Part shown: positions 38,410 to 48,062 of the stretch, in pieces
Layout: every line of letters begins with the position of its first letter
Numbering within the stretch: the stretch's first letter is position 1
Source: Pandoraea captiosa
GTDB taxonomy: Bacteria; Pseudomonadota; Gammaproteobacteria; Burkholderiales; Burkholderiaceae
NCBI RefSeq assembly: GCF_902459775.1
Contig: NZ_CABPSQ010000007.1
Coordinates: 1 to 64,000, forward strand
Reading direction: 5' to 3'
Length of the DNA stretch: 64,000 nucleotides
Notes under the pieces: generated by a model
Database searches by the model: none
What the model was told of the DNA's origin: nothing
Seen by the model: the letters and a program-made list of their open reading frames with translations, nothing else
Translations under genes and position numbers: made by a program

Positions 38410-39084
38410 ATGACACAGCCACTGGCCGAAGCATTGGCTACGAATCACTACTTCGACAATGCGTTCAACACGCAGGCGGTGAAGTTGCTGCCGTCCGAGT
38501 ATTTCGTCACGACCGAAGACATCATGCTCGTCACGGTACTCGGCTCGTGTGTTGCCGCCTGCGTGCGCGACACCGTGACCGGCATCGGCGGCATGAACCA
38601 CTTCATGCTGCCCGACGATGGCGAGAGCGAGCGCGATCGGCTACTCTCGGCATCCATGCGCTATGGCGCCTATGCGATGGAAATGCTCATCAACGAGCTG
38701 ATCAAGCTCGGGGCGCGGCGCGAGCGTCTGGAGGCGAAAGTCTTCGGCGGCGGCGCGGTGCTCGCGGGCATGACCACACTGAATATCGGCGATCGCAACG
38801 CGAACTTCGTGTTGCGTTATCTCGAGATGGAGCAGATTCGCGTGACGGCGCAGGATCTGCTCGGACCGCATCCGCGCAAGGTGTGCTTTTTACCGCGCAC
38901 CGGGCGGGTGATGGTCAAGAAGCTGGGCGACCGGGGCGATCCGGCCATCGTTCAGCGGGAACAGGCGTACGCGCAGCGTTTGCGCGCACGCGAAGTACGG
39001 GGCTCCGTAGAACTCTTTGCGCCACCGGCCAGAAATGCCAAGCCTCGGCCGGGGCCTGACAACCGAAAAATGGAGGAGGCTTGA
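38410..39084 (+). CDS. cheD: CheD, chemoreceptor glutamine deamidase
   Basis: CheD converts receptor glutamines to glutamates. The 224-residue protein has the catalytic cysteine region [13 protein letters not shown], the histidine in [10 protein letters not shown] and the conserved [13 protein letters not shown]. The ATG at 38410, one base past the cheR stop, fits the family ([10 protein letters not shown]). Its stop overlaps the cheB start by 4 bp. Confidence 0.95.
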   Translation: MTQPLAEALATNHYFDNAFNTQAVKLLPSEYFVTTEDIMLVTVLGSCVAACVRDTVTGIGGMNHFMLPDDGESERDRLLSASMRYGAYAMEMLINELIKLGARRERLEAKVFGGGAVLAGMTTLNIGDRNANFVLRYLEMEQIRVTAQDLLGPHPRKVCFLPRTGRVMVKKLGDRGDPAIVQREQAYAQRLRAREVRGSVELFAPPARNAKPRPGPDNRKMEEA

Positions 39085-40160
39085 GCGAACCAATCAAAGT
39101 CCTGTGCGTGGACGATTCCGCACTCGTGCGCAGCCTGATGACCGAGATCATCAATGCGCATCCGGACATGACCGTAGTGGCGACCGCACCCGACCCGCTC
39201 GTGGCGCGCGACCTGATCAAGCAACACAACCCCGACGTGCTCACGCTGGACGTCGAAATGCCGCGCATGGACGGGCTGGACTTCCTCGAGAAGCTCATGC
39301 GCCTGCGCCCGATGCCGGTGCTCATGGTGTCGTCGCTGACCGAGCGCGGCTCGGAAGTCACGATGCGTGCGCTCGAACTCGGCGCGGTCGACTTCGTGAC
39401 GAAGCCGCGTCTCGGGATCCGGGACGGCATGCTGGAGTATGGCGAGATGATCGCCGACAAGATTCGGGCGGCCGCACGCGCCCGGGTGCGCAGCGCGCCA
39501 CCCAAGAGCGCCGCGCCCGCACCGGTCGAAGCCGCACCGATGCTGCGCAATCCGCTCGTCTCGACGGAAAAGCTGATCATCATCGGTGCGTCCACGGGTG
39601 GCACCGAAGCGATTCGCGAAGTGCTGGTGCCGATGCCGCCGGACGCGCCGGCCATTCTGATCACGCAGCACATGCCGGCAGGCTTTACCAAATCGTTTGC
39701 GCAACGCCTGAACGGGCTGTGCCGCATTACGGTCAAGGAGGCCGAGCACGGTGAGCGTGTGTTGCCGGGGCACGCCTACATTGCACCGGGCGGCGACACC
39801 CACTTGCAGCTCTCGCGCAGTGGTGCGAACTACGTGGCGGTGCTCGATCCGGCGCCGCCCGTGAATCGACATCGGCCGTCGGTCGATGTATTGTTTCGCT
39901 CCGCAGCCGTGCACGCCGGACGCAACGCCATTGGCGTGATCCTCACGGGCATGGGCCGCGACGGTGCGGCAGGCCTGGTCGAGATGCGCCGCGCCGGGGC
40001 ACACACCTTCGCCCAGGACGAAGCGAGCTGCATCGTCTTTGGCATGCCGCGCGAGGCCATTGCGATGGGCGGCGCGGAGGAAGTGGTGCCGTTGCACGAG
40101 ATGGCCCGAAAAGTGCTTCATCAGGTCGCGAAATTCGGCGAACGCACGCAACGGGTATAG
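39081..40160 (+). CDS. cheB: CheB, chemoreceptor methylesterase and deamidase
   Basis: CheB removes methyl groups from receptors when phosphorylated by CheA. The 359-residue protein has a receiver domain with Asp11-Asp12 and the phosphorylation site Asp57. An Ala/Pro linker and the esterase domain follow, with the triad motifs [11 protein letters not shown] (Ser), [10 protein letters not shown] (His) and LTGMGRDGA (Asp). The start is a TTG directly behind GGAGGAGG, overlapping the cheD stop, which gives the family N-terminus ([13 protein letters not shown]). Confidence 0.96.
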   Translation: MSEPIKVLCVDDSALVRSLMTEIINAHPDMTVVATAPDPLVARDLIKQHNPDVLTLDVEMPRMDGLDFLEKLMRLRPMPVLMVSSLTERGSEVTMRALELGAVDFVTKPRLGIRDGMLEYGEMIADKIRAAARARVRSAPPKSAAPAPVEAAPMLRNPLVSTEKLIIIGASTGGTEAIREVLVPMPPDAPAILITQHMPAGFTKSFAQRLNGLCRITVKEAEHGERVLPGHAYIAPGGDTHLQLSRSGANYVAVLDPAPPVNRHRPSVDVLFRSAAVHAGRNAIGVILTGMGRDGAAGLVEMRRAGAHTFAQDEASCIVFGMPREAIAMGGAEEVVPLHEMARKVLHQVAKFGERTQRV

Positions 40161-40210
40161 TTCGGTTTTTGGCGTTTTTTCGCCGTATGGTCCGCGACGG
40201 TTTGCGTCCA

Positions 40211-40274
40211 CACTCAGGGCACTGAGTGACGGCGGAATTTGCCCCTGAATAGCGTCGGCCCCCCGCGGGGGGCC
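40211..40274 (+). repeat. Two hairpins in the leader of cheY
   Basis: CACTCAG/CTGAGTG (40211-40228, 4-nt loop) is followed by GGCCCCCC/GGGGGGCC (40257-40274), which ends 19 bp before the cheY start. The second is very stable and close to the ribosome site, so it may affect translation or RNA processing of cheY. Confidence 0.5.
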
Positions 40275-40292
40275 GGCAGAATTGGAGTGATG

Positions 40293-40691
40293 ATGGTTGA
40301 TAAGAACATGAAATTCCTCGTCGTCGACGATTTTCCGACGATGCGCCGCATTGTGCGAAATCTGCTCAAGGAGCTGGGTTTCTCCAATGTGGACGAAGCG
40401 GAAGACGGAGCGGCGGCGCTGGCCAAGCTGCGCGGCGGCAGTTTCGAGTTCGTGGTGTCCGACTGGAACATGCCGAACATGGACGGTCTGACGATGCTCC
40501 AGCAGATTCGCGCCGATCCGAACCTGAAGCACCTGCCGGTGCTGATGGTGACGGCCGAAGCCAAGAAGGAGAACATCATCGCTGCCGCCCAGGCCGGTGC
40601 GAGCGGGTACGTGGTCAAGCCGTTCACGGCCGCGACCCTCGATGAGAAGCTGGGCAAGATCTTCGAGAAAATGGAAAAAACGGGGGCCTGA
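40293..40691 (+). CDS. cheY: CheY, motor-binding chemotaxis response regulator
   Basis: The 132-residue protein is close to enterobacterial CheY: Asp12-Asp13, Asp57 as phosphorylation site, [10 protein letters not shown], and the lysine in [11 protein letters not shown]. When phosphorylated it binds FliM and reverses the motor. Two adjacent ATGs occur (40290 and 40293). The second has the better distance from the GGAG at 40284. cheZ follows 2 bp later. Confidence 0.97.
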   Translation: MVDKNMKFLVVDDFPTMRRIVRNLLKELGFSNVDEAEDGAAALAKLRGGSFEFVVSDWNMPNMDGLTMLQQIRADPNLKHLPVLMVTAEAKKENIIAAAQAGASGYVVKPFTAATLDEKLGKIFEKMEKTGA

Positions 40692-40693
40692 AC

Positions 40694-41368
40694 GTGACCC
40701 ACGAGTCGAGCACGGAATGGCCGGATGAGCCCAACGGCGCTTATGTGACCGGCGAGGCGGATCCGGCCGAGCGCATGCTCATGCGCATCGGGCAGTTGAC
40801 CCGCATGTTGCGCGACAACTTGCGCGAACTCGGTCTGGACAAGCAACTGGAACAGGCCGCTACCGCCATTCCGGATGCGCGCGACCGCCTGAACTACGTC
40901 GCCACCATGACCGAACAGGCGGCGGTGCGGGCGTTGACGGCCATTGAACTGGCCAAGCCGATTCAGGATCGTCTCGAAGCGGACGCCACCGCACTCGACG
41001 CGCGCTGGGCCAAGTGGTTCGACCAGCCGCTCGAACTCGAAGACGCGCGCCAGCTCGTCACCGAGACCCGCACTTACCTGCGCCGCGTGCCGGACGATAC
41101 CCGCGCGACCAACAACCATCTGATGGAAATCATGATGGCGCAGGACTTCCAGGATCTGACCGGTCAGGTCATCAAGAAGGTCATGGATGTGGTGCAGGAG
41201 ATCGAAAAGCATCTGCTCCAGACGCTGCTCGAGAATATCCCGCCCGAAAAACGCAAGGAAGCCGAAGATTCGCTGCTCAACGGGCCGCAGATCAACAAGG
41301 AAGGTCGCACCGACATCGTGGCCGATCAGGGGCAGGTCGACGACCTGCTCGCCAGCCTCGGTTTCTGA
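40694..41368 (+). CDS. cheZ: CheZ, CheY-P phosphatase
   Basis: CheZ speeds dephosphorylation of CheY. The 224-residue protein is a long helical hairpin. The catalytic segment [20 protein letters not shown] is present, and the C-terminus ends [11 protein letters not shown], the CheY-binding helix typical of the family. It starts with GTG behind cheY and is the last che gene. Confidence 0.96.
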   Translation: MTHESSTEWPDEPNGAYVTGEADPAERMLMRIGQLTRMLRDNLRELGLDKQLEQAATAIPDARDRLNYVATMTEQAAVRALTAIELAKPIQDRLEADATALDARWAKWFDQPLELEDARQLVTETRTYLRRVPDDTRATNNHLMEIMMAQDFQDLTGQVIKKVMDVVQEIEKHLLQTLLENIPPEKRKEAEDSLLNGPQINKEGRTDIVADQGQVDDLLASLGF

Positions 41369-41415
41369 CGCCCGGCCGAGTCGCGCAGCGTCTGCGCGAC
41401 GCCGCTGTTTTCCCG

Positions 41416-41442
41416 CCGCCAGCCGCGAATGCCGGCTGGCGG
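41416..41442 (+). terminator. Stem-loop after cheZ
   Basis: CCGCCAGCC and GGCTGGCGG form a perfect 9-bp stem with a 9-nt loop 47 bp after cheZ. A T-rich stretch is not adjacent, so this is a weak or factor-dependent terminator. The rest of the 236-bp gap before flhB shows no clear promoter to me. Confidence 0.5.
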
Positions 41443-41604
41443 TGTGCCGTTCGGCGAGCGCTTTTCCCTACGCCCACGGCATGGCGGCGCACGCTGTCAT
41501 GAATTACCGCCCAATCCCGCCTCTATTCCCCCCTTTGTGACTTGACGGTTACGGCCATAATCGGTCGCGATAGGGTGGGTTCGTCCGCCCGCTGTGGATA
41601 GGGC

Positions 41605-42756
41605 ATGGCTGAGGAAAGCGATCTCGAAAAGTCGGAATCACCGACCCCCCGGCGCCTTGAAAAGGCGCGCGAGGAGGGTCAGGTCGCGCGTTCGCGCGAG
41701 CTTTCGACGTTCGCTTTGCTGGCCGCAGGCGTGGCCGGCATGTGGATGACGGCCGACCGTATCTCGCAAGGCTTCGCTCAGTTGATGCGCCATGGCATGC
41801 AGTTCGAGCCGGGCACGGCGCTCGATACGCATCGCATGCTCTCCAACGCTGCCCATTCGGGCGCCGATGCGCTCATGGTCATCGCCCCGTTGTTCGGCGT
41901 GCTGGTGATCGCGGCGATCGTGGCGCCCATGGCGCTTGGCGGGTGGCTCTTCACGACCAAGTCGCTCGCGCCCAACTTCGGCCGTCTGAACCCGCTCAAG
42001 GGGCTGGGCCGCATGTTCTCGACGCAGGGCCTGATCGAGCTGGTCAAGGCGGTGGCCAAGACGGTGCTCGTGGGGGCGGTGGCCTACTGGGCCATTGCGC
42101 GCGACAAAGACGCCGTGATGGGGCTGATGACCCAGCCGCCGCGTGCGGCGTTGCCGTATGTCGGCGAAATGATCGTGGTGTGCTGCGCATTCATCGTGGC
42201 GTCGCTGCTGCTGGTCGCGGCCATCGATATTCCGTTCCAGCTCTGGCAGCACTACAAGAAGCTGCGCATGACCAAAGAGGAAGTGCGTCAGGAAAACAAG
42301 GAGACCGAGGGCGATCCGCACGTCAAGGCGCACATTCGTCAGTTGCAGCGTCAGGCGGCGCGCCGTCGCATGATGCAGGACGTGCCCAAGGCCGACGTGA
42401 TCGTGACGAACCCGACGCACTTTGCCGTCGCCCTCGAATACAAGGACAACATGCGCGCGCCGCGCGTGCTCGCAAAGGGCACCGATCTGGTCGCGCAGCG
42501 TATCCGCGAGATGGCGGCGGAGCATCGCATTCCCATTCTCGAGGCCCCGCCGCTCGCACGCGCGCTGCACCGTCACGTGGAAATCGGGCATGAAATCCCG
42601 GCCACGCTGTACACGGCCGTGGCCGAAGTACTGGCGTGGGTCTTCCAGCTTCGCCGCTGGCGTACCGAGGGCGGCGTCGAGCCGATGACCCCGTCGGATC
42701 TGCCGGTGCCGGCCGAGCTCGATACGCCCCGGCGTCTCGGGCCGAAACGAGTGTAA
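41605..42756 (+). CDS. flhB: FlhB, flagellar export apparatus switch protein
   Basis: FlhB is part of the flagellar type III export gate and switches export from rod/hook to filament proteins. The 383-residue product has four membrane segments, the charged linker and the autocleavage motif NPTH at residues 269-272 (VIVTNPTHFAVALEY). Length is normal. flhA starts 3 bp later. Confidence 0.97.
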   Translation: MAEESDLEKSESPTPRRLEKAREEGQVARSRELSTFALLAAGVAGMWMTADRISQGFAQLMRHGMQFEPGTALDTHRMLSNAAHSGADALMVIAPLFGVLVIAAIVAPMALGGWLFTTKSLAPNFGRLNPLKGLGRMFSTQGLIELVKAVAKTVLVGAVAYWAIARDKDAVMGLMTQPPRAALPYVGEMIVVCCAFIVASLLLVAAIDIPFQLWQHYKKLRMTKEEVRQENKETEGDPHVKAHIRQLQRQAARRRMMQDVPKADVIVTNPTHFAVALEYKDNMRAPRVLAKGTDLVAQRIREMAAEHRIPILEAPPLARALHRHVEIGHEIPATLYTAVAEVLAWVFQLRRWRTEGGVEPMTPSDLPVPAELDTPRRLGPKRV

Positions 42757-42759
42757 CGA

Positions 42760-44865
42760 ATGAACCTGAACCCACGCGCGAACCAGCTGCTGCGCACCTC
42801 GCAGATGCTCCTTGGGGGCAATCTGAAGTCGCTCGCCGCGCCGGTGCTGATCATCATGATTCTGGGCATGATGATCCTTCCGCTGCCGCCGTTCATCCTG
42901 GATCTGTTGTTCACGTTCAACATTGCGCTGGCCGTGATGGTGCTGCTCGTGAGCATGTACACGCAAAAGCCGCTCGACTTCGCGGCGTTCCCGAGCGTGC
43001 TGCTGTTCTCCACGCTGTTGCGCCTATCGCTGAACGTGGCCTCCACCCGCGTGGTGCTGCTCGAAGGGCACACCGGTCCGGACGCCGCAGGCAAGGTGAT
43101 CGAGGCGTTCGGGCACTTCCTGGTGGGCGGCAACTACGCCGTCGGTATCGTGGTGTTCATCATCCTCGTGGTCATCAACTTCATGGTGATTACGAAGGGT
43201 GCCGGCCGTATCGCCGAAGTGGGGGCGCGTTTTACCCTCGACGCCATGCCCGGCAAGCAGATGGCCATCGATGCCGACCTGAACGCCGGTCTCATTGGCG
43301 AAGAGGAGGCGCGCAAGCGCCGCGCCGTGATTGCGCAGGAAGCCGATTTCTACGGCTCGATGGACGGCGCCTCGAAGTTCGTGCGCGGCGACGCCGTTGC
43401 GGGCTTGCTGATCATGCTGATCAACATCATCGGTGGGCTGATCGTCGGGGTGGTTCAGCACAATCTGGATCTCGGCACGGCCGCCAAGAACTACACGCTG
43501 CTGACCATCGGTGACGGTCTGGTGGCGCAGATCCCGGCACTGGTGATCTCGACGGCCGCCGGTGTCGTCGTCTCGCGGGTCGCCACCGACGAAGACGTCG
43601 GCCAGCAAGTCGTCTCGCAACTGTTCAGCAACCCGCAGGTGCTTGGCATTACCGCTGCGATTCTTGGCCTCATGGGGCTGATTCCCGGCATGCCGCATTT
43701 CGCCTTCCTGGTGCTCGCACTGGGCCTCGGCGCGTTGGCCCGCTGGCAGTTCCGCAAGGCGGCAGCCGCCAAGGTGCAGGCGACGCGTCCCACGCCGGTG
43801 GCCGCAGCGGCGCCGGCCGAAGTGGCCGAAGCGTCGTGGGACGACGTGGCGCTGGTCGACCCGCTGGGGCTGGAAGTCGGCTATCGTCTGATTCCGCTCG
43901 TCGACCGCAATCAGGACGGCGAACTGCTCAAGCGTATCAAGGGCATCCGGAAGAAATTCGCACAGGAAATCGGTTTCCTCGCGCCGGTGGTGCACATTCG
44001 CGACAATCTGGAGCTCCGGCCGAATCAATATCGCATCACGCTCAAAGGCGTGATCATTGGCGAAGGCGAAGCCTATCCGGGTCAGTTGCTGGCGATCGAT
44101 CCGGGGCAGGTGAGTGCGCCGTTGCAAGGCACGCCGACGCGCGACCCGGCGTTCGGGCTGCCCGCAACGTGGATCGACGTGGGCCAGCGCGATCAGGCGC
44201 AGGCCTACGGTTACACGGTGGTCGATGCGGGCACCGTGGTCGCAACCCACCTGAACCACCTGATCAACGCCCACGCGCACGAGTTGCTCGGACGGCAGGA
44301 AGTGCAGCAGCTCATCGAGCGCATCGGCAAGGACGCGCCGAAGCTCATCGAAGATCTCGTGCCGAAGACCATCGCGCTCACCACGTTGCAGAAGGTGTTG
44401 CAGAACCTGCTCGAAGAGCAGGTGCCGATTCGCGACATGCGTACCATCATCGACACCATCGCCGAGCACGGCGCGCGCGTGCAGGATCCGTACGATCTCA
44501 CGGCGCTGGTGCGCCTGTCGCTCGGTCGGGCGATCACGCAGAGCGTGTTCCCGGGCAGTGGCGATCTGGAGGTGGTGGGGCTCGACGCCAATCTCGAGAG
44601 AATTCTTACGCAGGCGTTGTCCGCCGGCGGTGGCACCGGCCTGGAGCCGGGCCTTGCGGACACGCTGTTGCGTGAAACCCAGGCAGCGGTGGCGCGTCAG
44701 GAGCGCCAGGGCCTGCCGGCGGTATTGCTGGTTCAACATCCGCTGCGTTCGCTGCTCTCGCGCTTCCTGCGCCGCAGCCTGCCGCAGCTCAAGGTTTTGT
44801 CGTATGCGGAAGTGCCAGATACCCGTAACGTGAAAATGACGGCACTCATCGGAGGTCAAGCGTGA
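42760..44865 (+). CDS. flhA: FlhA, flagellar export gate protein
   Basis: The 701-residue protein has eight N-terminal membrane segments. The FHIPEP-type cytoplasmic loop follows (GRIAEVGARFTLDAMPGKQM, IDADLNAGLIGEEEARKRR). A large cytoplasmic domain begins near residue 360 and docks export chaperones. It is complete and lies between flhB and flhF, overlapping flhF by 4 bp. Confidence 0.97.
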   Translation: MNLNPRANQLLRTSQMLLGGNLKSLAAPVLIIMILGMMILPLPPFILDLLFTFNIALAVMVLLVSMYTQKPLDFAAFPSVLLFSTLLRLSLNVASTRVVLLEGHTGPDAAGKVIEAFGHFLVGGNYAVGIVVFIILVVINFMVITKGAGRIAEVGARFTLDAMPGKQMAIDADLNAGLIGEEEARKRRAVIAQEADFYGSMDGASKFVRGDAVAGLLIMLINIIGGLIVGVVQHNLDLGTAAKNYTLLTIGDGLVAQIPALVISTAAGVVVSRVATDEDVGQQVVSQLFSNPQVLGITAAILGLMGLIPGMPHFAFLVLALGLGALARWQFRKAAAAKVQATRPTPVAAAAPAEVAEASWDDVALVDPLGLEVGYRLIPLVDRNQDGELLKRIKGIRKKFAQEIGFLAPVVHIRDNLELRPNQYRITLKGVIIGEGEAYPGQLLAIDPGQVSAPLQGTPTRDPAFGLPATWIDVGQRDQAQAYGYTVVDAGTVVATHLNHLINAHAHELLGRQEVQQLIERIGKDAPKLIEDLVPKTIALTTLQKVLQNLLEEQVPIRDMRTIIDTIAEHGARVQDPYDLTALVRLSLGRAITQSVFPGSGDLEVVGLDANLERILTQALSAGGGTGLEPGLADTLLRETQAAVARQERQGLPAVLLVQHPLRSLLSRFLRRSLPQLKVLSYAEVPDTRNVKMTALIGGQA

Positions 44866-46124
44866 AGATTCGGAAATTCTTTGCGGGCACGTGCCGCGAC
44901 GCACTGCGCCAGATTCGCGAGGAAATCGGACCCGATGCGGTCGTGTTGTCCAACCGTTCGGTCGCCAACGGCGTCGAAATCGTGGCGTTGGCGGAAGAGG
45001 ATCTCGATGCGCTCGCCGGCGGCGACATGCCCACGCATCGTCCGCGTCCCCGTCCGGCCGCCACCGTGCCGACAGCGGCTGCGCAGACGACGGCCGCCAA
45101 CGACATGGCGGCGGCAAGCGCATTCGCACAGTCGATGATGGGCGAGCTGCAAAGCATGCGCGGACTGCTCGAAGAGCAGGTGGCAGGGCTGGTGTGGAAC
45201 GACAAGCAGCGTCGCTCTCCCGCGCAAGGCGAGATTCTGCGCACGTTGCTCGCAGCGGGTTTTTCGGCGCAACTCGGGCGTGCGTTGCTCGAACATCTGC
45301 CTGAGGGCAGCGACCGTGACAGCGGGCTCGATTGGGTCAAGAATGCGCTCAAGCGCAACCTGCCCATCATGCCGAACGAAGACGAACTGATGGATCGCGG
45401 CGGCGTGTACGCCCTCATGGGGCCCACCGGCGTGGGCAAGACCACGACCACGGCCAAGCTCGCGGCGCGTTGCGTGATGCGGCATGGCGCGGAGAAGCTC
45501 GCGCTGCTCACCACCGACAGCTATCGTATCGGCGGTCACGAGCAACTGCGTATCTACGGCAAGATCCTCGGTGTCACGGTGCACGCGGTGAAGGACGCGA
45601 CGGACCTGCGTCTGGCGCTCACCGAGCTGCGCAACAAGCACATGGTGCTCATCGACACGGTCGGCATGAGTCAGCGCGATCGCACGGTGCCCGAGCAGGT
45701 CGCGATGCTGTGCGGCGCCGAGACGCCGGTGCAGCGTTTGCTGTTGCTCAATGCCACGAGCCATGGCGACACGCTCAATGAAGTGGTGCATGCCTATCGC
45801 AGTGCCAGCGCCGAGGGCGGTGGCGATCTGGCCGGGTGTATTCTGACGAAACTCGACGAGACGACCAATCTCGGCTCGGTGCTCGATACGGTGATTCGCC
45901 ACCGTTTGCCGGTGCATTACGTTTCCACGGGACAGCGCGTGCCCGAAAATCTGCACGTGGCGGACCGGCAATTCCTGATCGACACGGCGCTGTCTGCGCC
46001 GGTGACGGGGTCGCCGTTCGTGCCGTCCGAGGAAGACTTGCCGGCCGTGGTGCGCGGGGTCGATCCCAACTACAGCGGGCTGTTTGCGCCCGCTCAACCT
46101 TCAGGCGAGGCCTGCTTTGGTTAA
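44862..46124 (+). CDS. flhF: FlhF, SRP-type GTPase for flagellar placement
   Basis: FlhF is a signal-recognition-particle-like GTPase that directs where, and with FlhG how many, flagella form. The 420-residue product has the N-terminal B domain (KIRKFFAGTCRDALRQIREE), a linker and the NG domain with P-loop GPTGVGKTTTTAKLAARC and the G-motifs LLTTDSYRIGGHEQLRIY and LIDTVGMSQRD. It starts with GTG overlapping the flhA stop. Confidence 0.96.
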   Translation: MKIRKFFAGTCRDALRQIREEIGPDAVVLSNRSVANGVEIVALAEEDLDALAGGDMPTHRPRPRPAATVPTAAAQTTAANDMAAASAFAQSMMGELQSMRGLLEEQVAGLVWNDKQRRSPAQGEILRTLLAAGFSAQLGRALLEHLPEGSDRDSGLDWVKNALKRNLPIMPNEDELMDRGGVYALMGPTGVGKTTTTAKLAARCVMRHGAEKLALLTTDSYRIGGHEQLRIYGKILGVTVHAVKDATDLRLALTELRNKHMVLIDTVGMSQRDRTVPEQVAMLCGAETPVQRLLLLNATSHGDTLNEVVHAYRSASAEGGGDLAGCILTKLDETTNLGSVLDTVIRHRLPVHYVSTGQRVPENLHVADRQFLIDTALSAPVTGSPFVPSEEDLPAVVRGVDPNYSGLFAPAQPSGEACFG

Positions 46125-46980
46125 ACTCGTACTCGATCAAGCGGAGGGACTGCGCCGTCTGGTGGCGCGCCATACCACGCGTATCGTCGCGGTGGTGGGG
46201 AGTGCGCCTGAAGCCGGTCAGACGAGTGTTGCCCTGAATCTGGCCAGTGCGCTGGCCCACCATGGTCAGGACGTCGTGCTGGCCGACGAGAGCGGCCATG
46301 CGGCGCCGGCGCTCGGCCTGCCGCTGCGCGGCGACATTCACGACGTGATTGCCGGGCGGGTTTCGCCTGACATGGTGCGTGTGCAAACGCGCGACAACGT
46401 GGTGCTGGTGCCGGTGGCGCATCGCCATCCCGAGCGGATCGATCCGCAGCGCTCGCTGCCGGTGTTGACGTCGGGAGAGCCTGATGTCGTGGTCGTCGAT
46501 TGTACGCATGCGGGCGGCGTGTTGAGTCCGCTGGCGGCCCATGCGCACGACGTGGTCGTCGTGTTGGGGCGCGAGCCGGCGTCGATCACGGGGGCGTACT
46601 CGTGGATCAAGCAGGCGCATTTCGAATATGCGCTTGCCCAGTTCCGGGTGGTCGTGAACCGCGCAGAGGATATGGAAGCGCGTGTGGTGTGCCGCAATCT
46701 TGCCACGACGGCGAGCCGTTATCTGGCGGTGTCGCTGGAGTTGGCGGGCCATGTGCCGTCGGATCGTCAGGTCGTGCGCGCGCGTCAACTCACGCGCGCG
46801 GTGGTCGATGCTTTCCCGATGGCGCCGGCGGCAGTCGCGTATCGTCAGTTGGCGGCGCAGGTGATGCATTGGCCATTGGCGATTCGCGAGACAGGACCGG
46901 CGGGGATCGGGGATATCGGCGGTGATCGCGGTGGTGAGATGGCGCATGGCGTGGGCGCGATGAGCGCGCACACGGCCTGA
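46117..46980 (+). CDS. flhG: FlhG (FleN-like), MinD/ParA-family flagellar number regulator
   Basis: The 287-residue protein has the FlhG N-terminal activating helix DQAEGLRRL and a MinD-like fold. The Walker A site is degenerate: AVVGSAPEAGQTSVALNLA stands where active family members have KGGVGKT, so both signature lysines are missing. Walker B is also weak (VVVDCTHAGG). ATP hydrolysis is therefore doubtful. The TTG at 46117 behind an AGGCGAGG site is chosen. It overlaps the flhF stop. Confidence 0.88.
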   Translation: MVKLVLDQAEGLRRLVARHTTRIVAVVGSAPEAGQTSVALNLASALAHHGQDVVLADESGHAAPALGLPLRGDIHDVIAGRVSPDMVRVQTRDNVVLVPVAHRHPERIDPQRSLPVLTSGEPDVVVVDCTHAGGVLSPLAAHAHDVVVVLGREPASITGAYSWIKQAHFEYALAQFRVVVNRAEDMEARVVCRNLATTASRYLAVSLELAGHVPSDRQVVRARQLTRAVVDAFPMAPAAVAYRQLAAQVMHWPLAIRETGPAGIGDIGGDRGGEMAHGVGAMSAHTA

Positions 46981-47017
46981 GCGGCACGGTACGCGTCGAG
47001 AGGAAGCGGAGGGAAAC

Positions 47018-47746
47018 ATGTATACCGCGCGCGGGAAGGTCGACACGAACGACACGCTGACCCAATACGCGCCGTTGGTGCGCCGCCTGGCGCTGCAATT
47101 GATGGCAAAGCTGCCGGCCAGCGTTGAGCTGGAAGACCTGATTCAGGCCGGCATGCTGGGGCTGCTCGATGCGGCGAACCGGTATCAGGAGACGCAGGGC
47201 GCGCAGTTCGAAACGTATGCGAGCCAGCGCATTCGCGGAGCGATGCTCGACGAATTGCGCGAGCTGGACTGGGCTTCGCGCGGCATTCGCAAGACGGCGC
47301 GCGAGATCGAGAAGGCGGTGCAGCGGCTGGAGCAGCGGCTCGGGCGTGGGCCGTCCGAGAGCGAGATTGCGGGCGAGATGTCCATCGGGTTGACCGAATA
47401 TCAGCAGATGTTGCAGGACGTGCATGGCTGCCAGCTGATCTACTACGAAGATTTCGAAGCGGCGGATGAAGAGCCGTTCATCGACCGCATCTGCGCGGAC
47501 CCGGGCGCCGATCCCCTGACGATGTTGCTCGACGAAGGCCTGCGTGGCGGTGTGGTCGACGCCATCGATCACCTGCCGGAGCGAGAGAAGCTCCTGATGA
47601 GCCTGTACTACGAGCAGGGTCTGAACCTGCGCGAAATCGGCGCGGTGCTCGAAGTCAGCGAGTCGCGTGTATGCCAGTTGCACAGCCAGGCGATTTCACG
47701 CCTGCGTGCGACGCTGCGTGAGAAGGCTTGGACGTCGGCGAACTAG
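47018..47746 (+). CDS. fliA: FliA, flagellar sigma factor 28
   Basis: FliA directs RNA polymerase to late flagellar and chemotaxis promoters and is held inactive by FlgM. The 242-residue product shows sigma region 2 (LEDLIQAGMLGLLDAANRYQ, FETYASQRIRGAMLDELREL), region 3 and region 4 (LPEREKLLMSLYYEQGLNLR, VSESRVCQLHSQAI). A GAGGAAGCGGAGG stretch precedes the start. Matching promoters are visible before motA, flgM and flgK. Confidence 0.97.
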   Translation: MYTARGKVDTNDTLTQYAPLVRRLALQLMAKLPASVELEDLIQAGMLGLLDAANRYQETQGAQFETYASQRIRGAMLDELRELDWASRGIRKTAREIEKAVQRLEQRLGRGPSESEIAGEMSIGLTEYQQMLQDVHGCQLIYYEDFEAADEEPFIDRICADPGADPLTMLLDEGLRGGVVDAIDHLPEREKLLMSLYYEQGLNLREIGAVLEVSESRVCQLHSQAISRLRATLREKAWTSAN

Positions 47747-47764
47747 CGATACCGAGTCACAACC

Positions 47765-47803
47765 AAACCCCTCGAATCAAGACGCGATCGAGGGGTTTTC
47801 TTT
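47765..47803 (+). terminator. Rho-independent terminator after fliA
   Basis: AAACCCCTCG (47765-47774) pairs with CGAGGGGTTT (47789-47798), followed by TCTTT. It ends the flhBAFG-fliA operon. Confidence 0.88.
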
Positions 47804-48062
47804 GTGCATTGGGTGCACTAAGCCACGGGTGCGGCCACTTCGTCGAGTCGGTCATTCAACTTCAGTCGGATTTTGGGGCACGTTCTCAAAACGTATGGAC
47901 TCTCGCAAAGTCGGCCGCAGACGTCGAAATAGGCATCGATACTTATCGGAAATGTCTCAACTCTGATCTTGCTCATGTGGGGCTATGCTCGGTGCTCCGG
48001 CCCGAACCTCACTGGTGGGCCAAACGTCAGGCTGGGGTATGCAGAGAGGGTGGCGTCGACAC

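Noticed and set aside
41542-41572. Sigma-70 promoter before flhB starting with TTGACG
   Set aside because: The -35 is good, but no acceptable -10 lies 16-18 bp away; TAATCG is only 10 bp away.
47940-47970. Sigma-28 promoter on the - strand near TCCGATAA
   Set aside because: The -10-like octamer has no matching -35 at 11 bp and no gene begins downstream.
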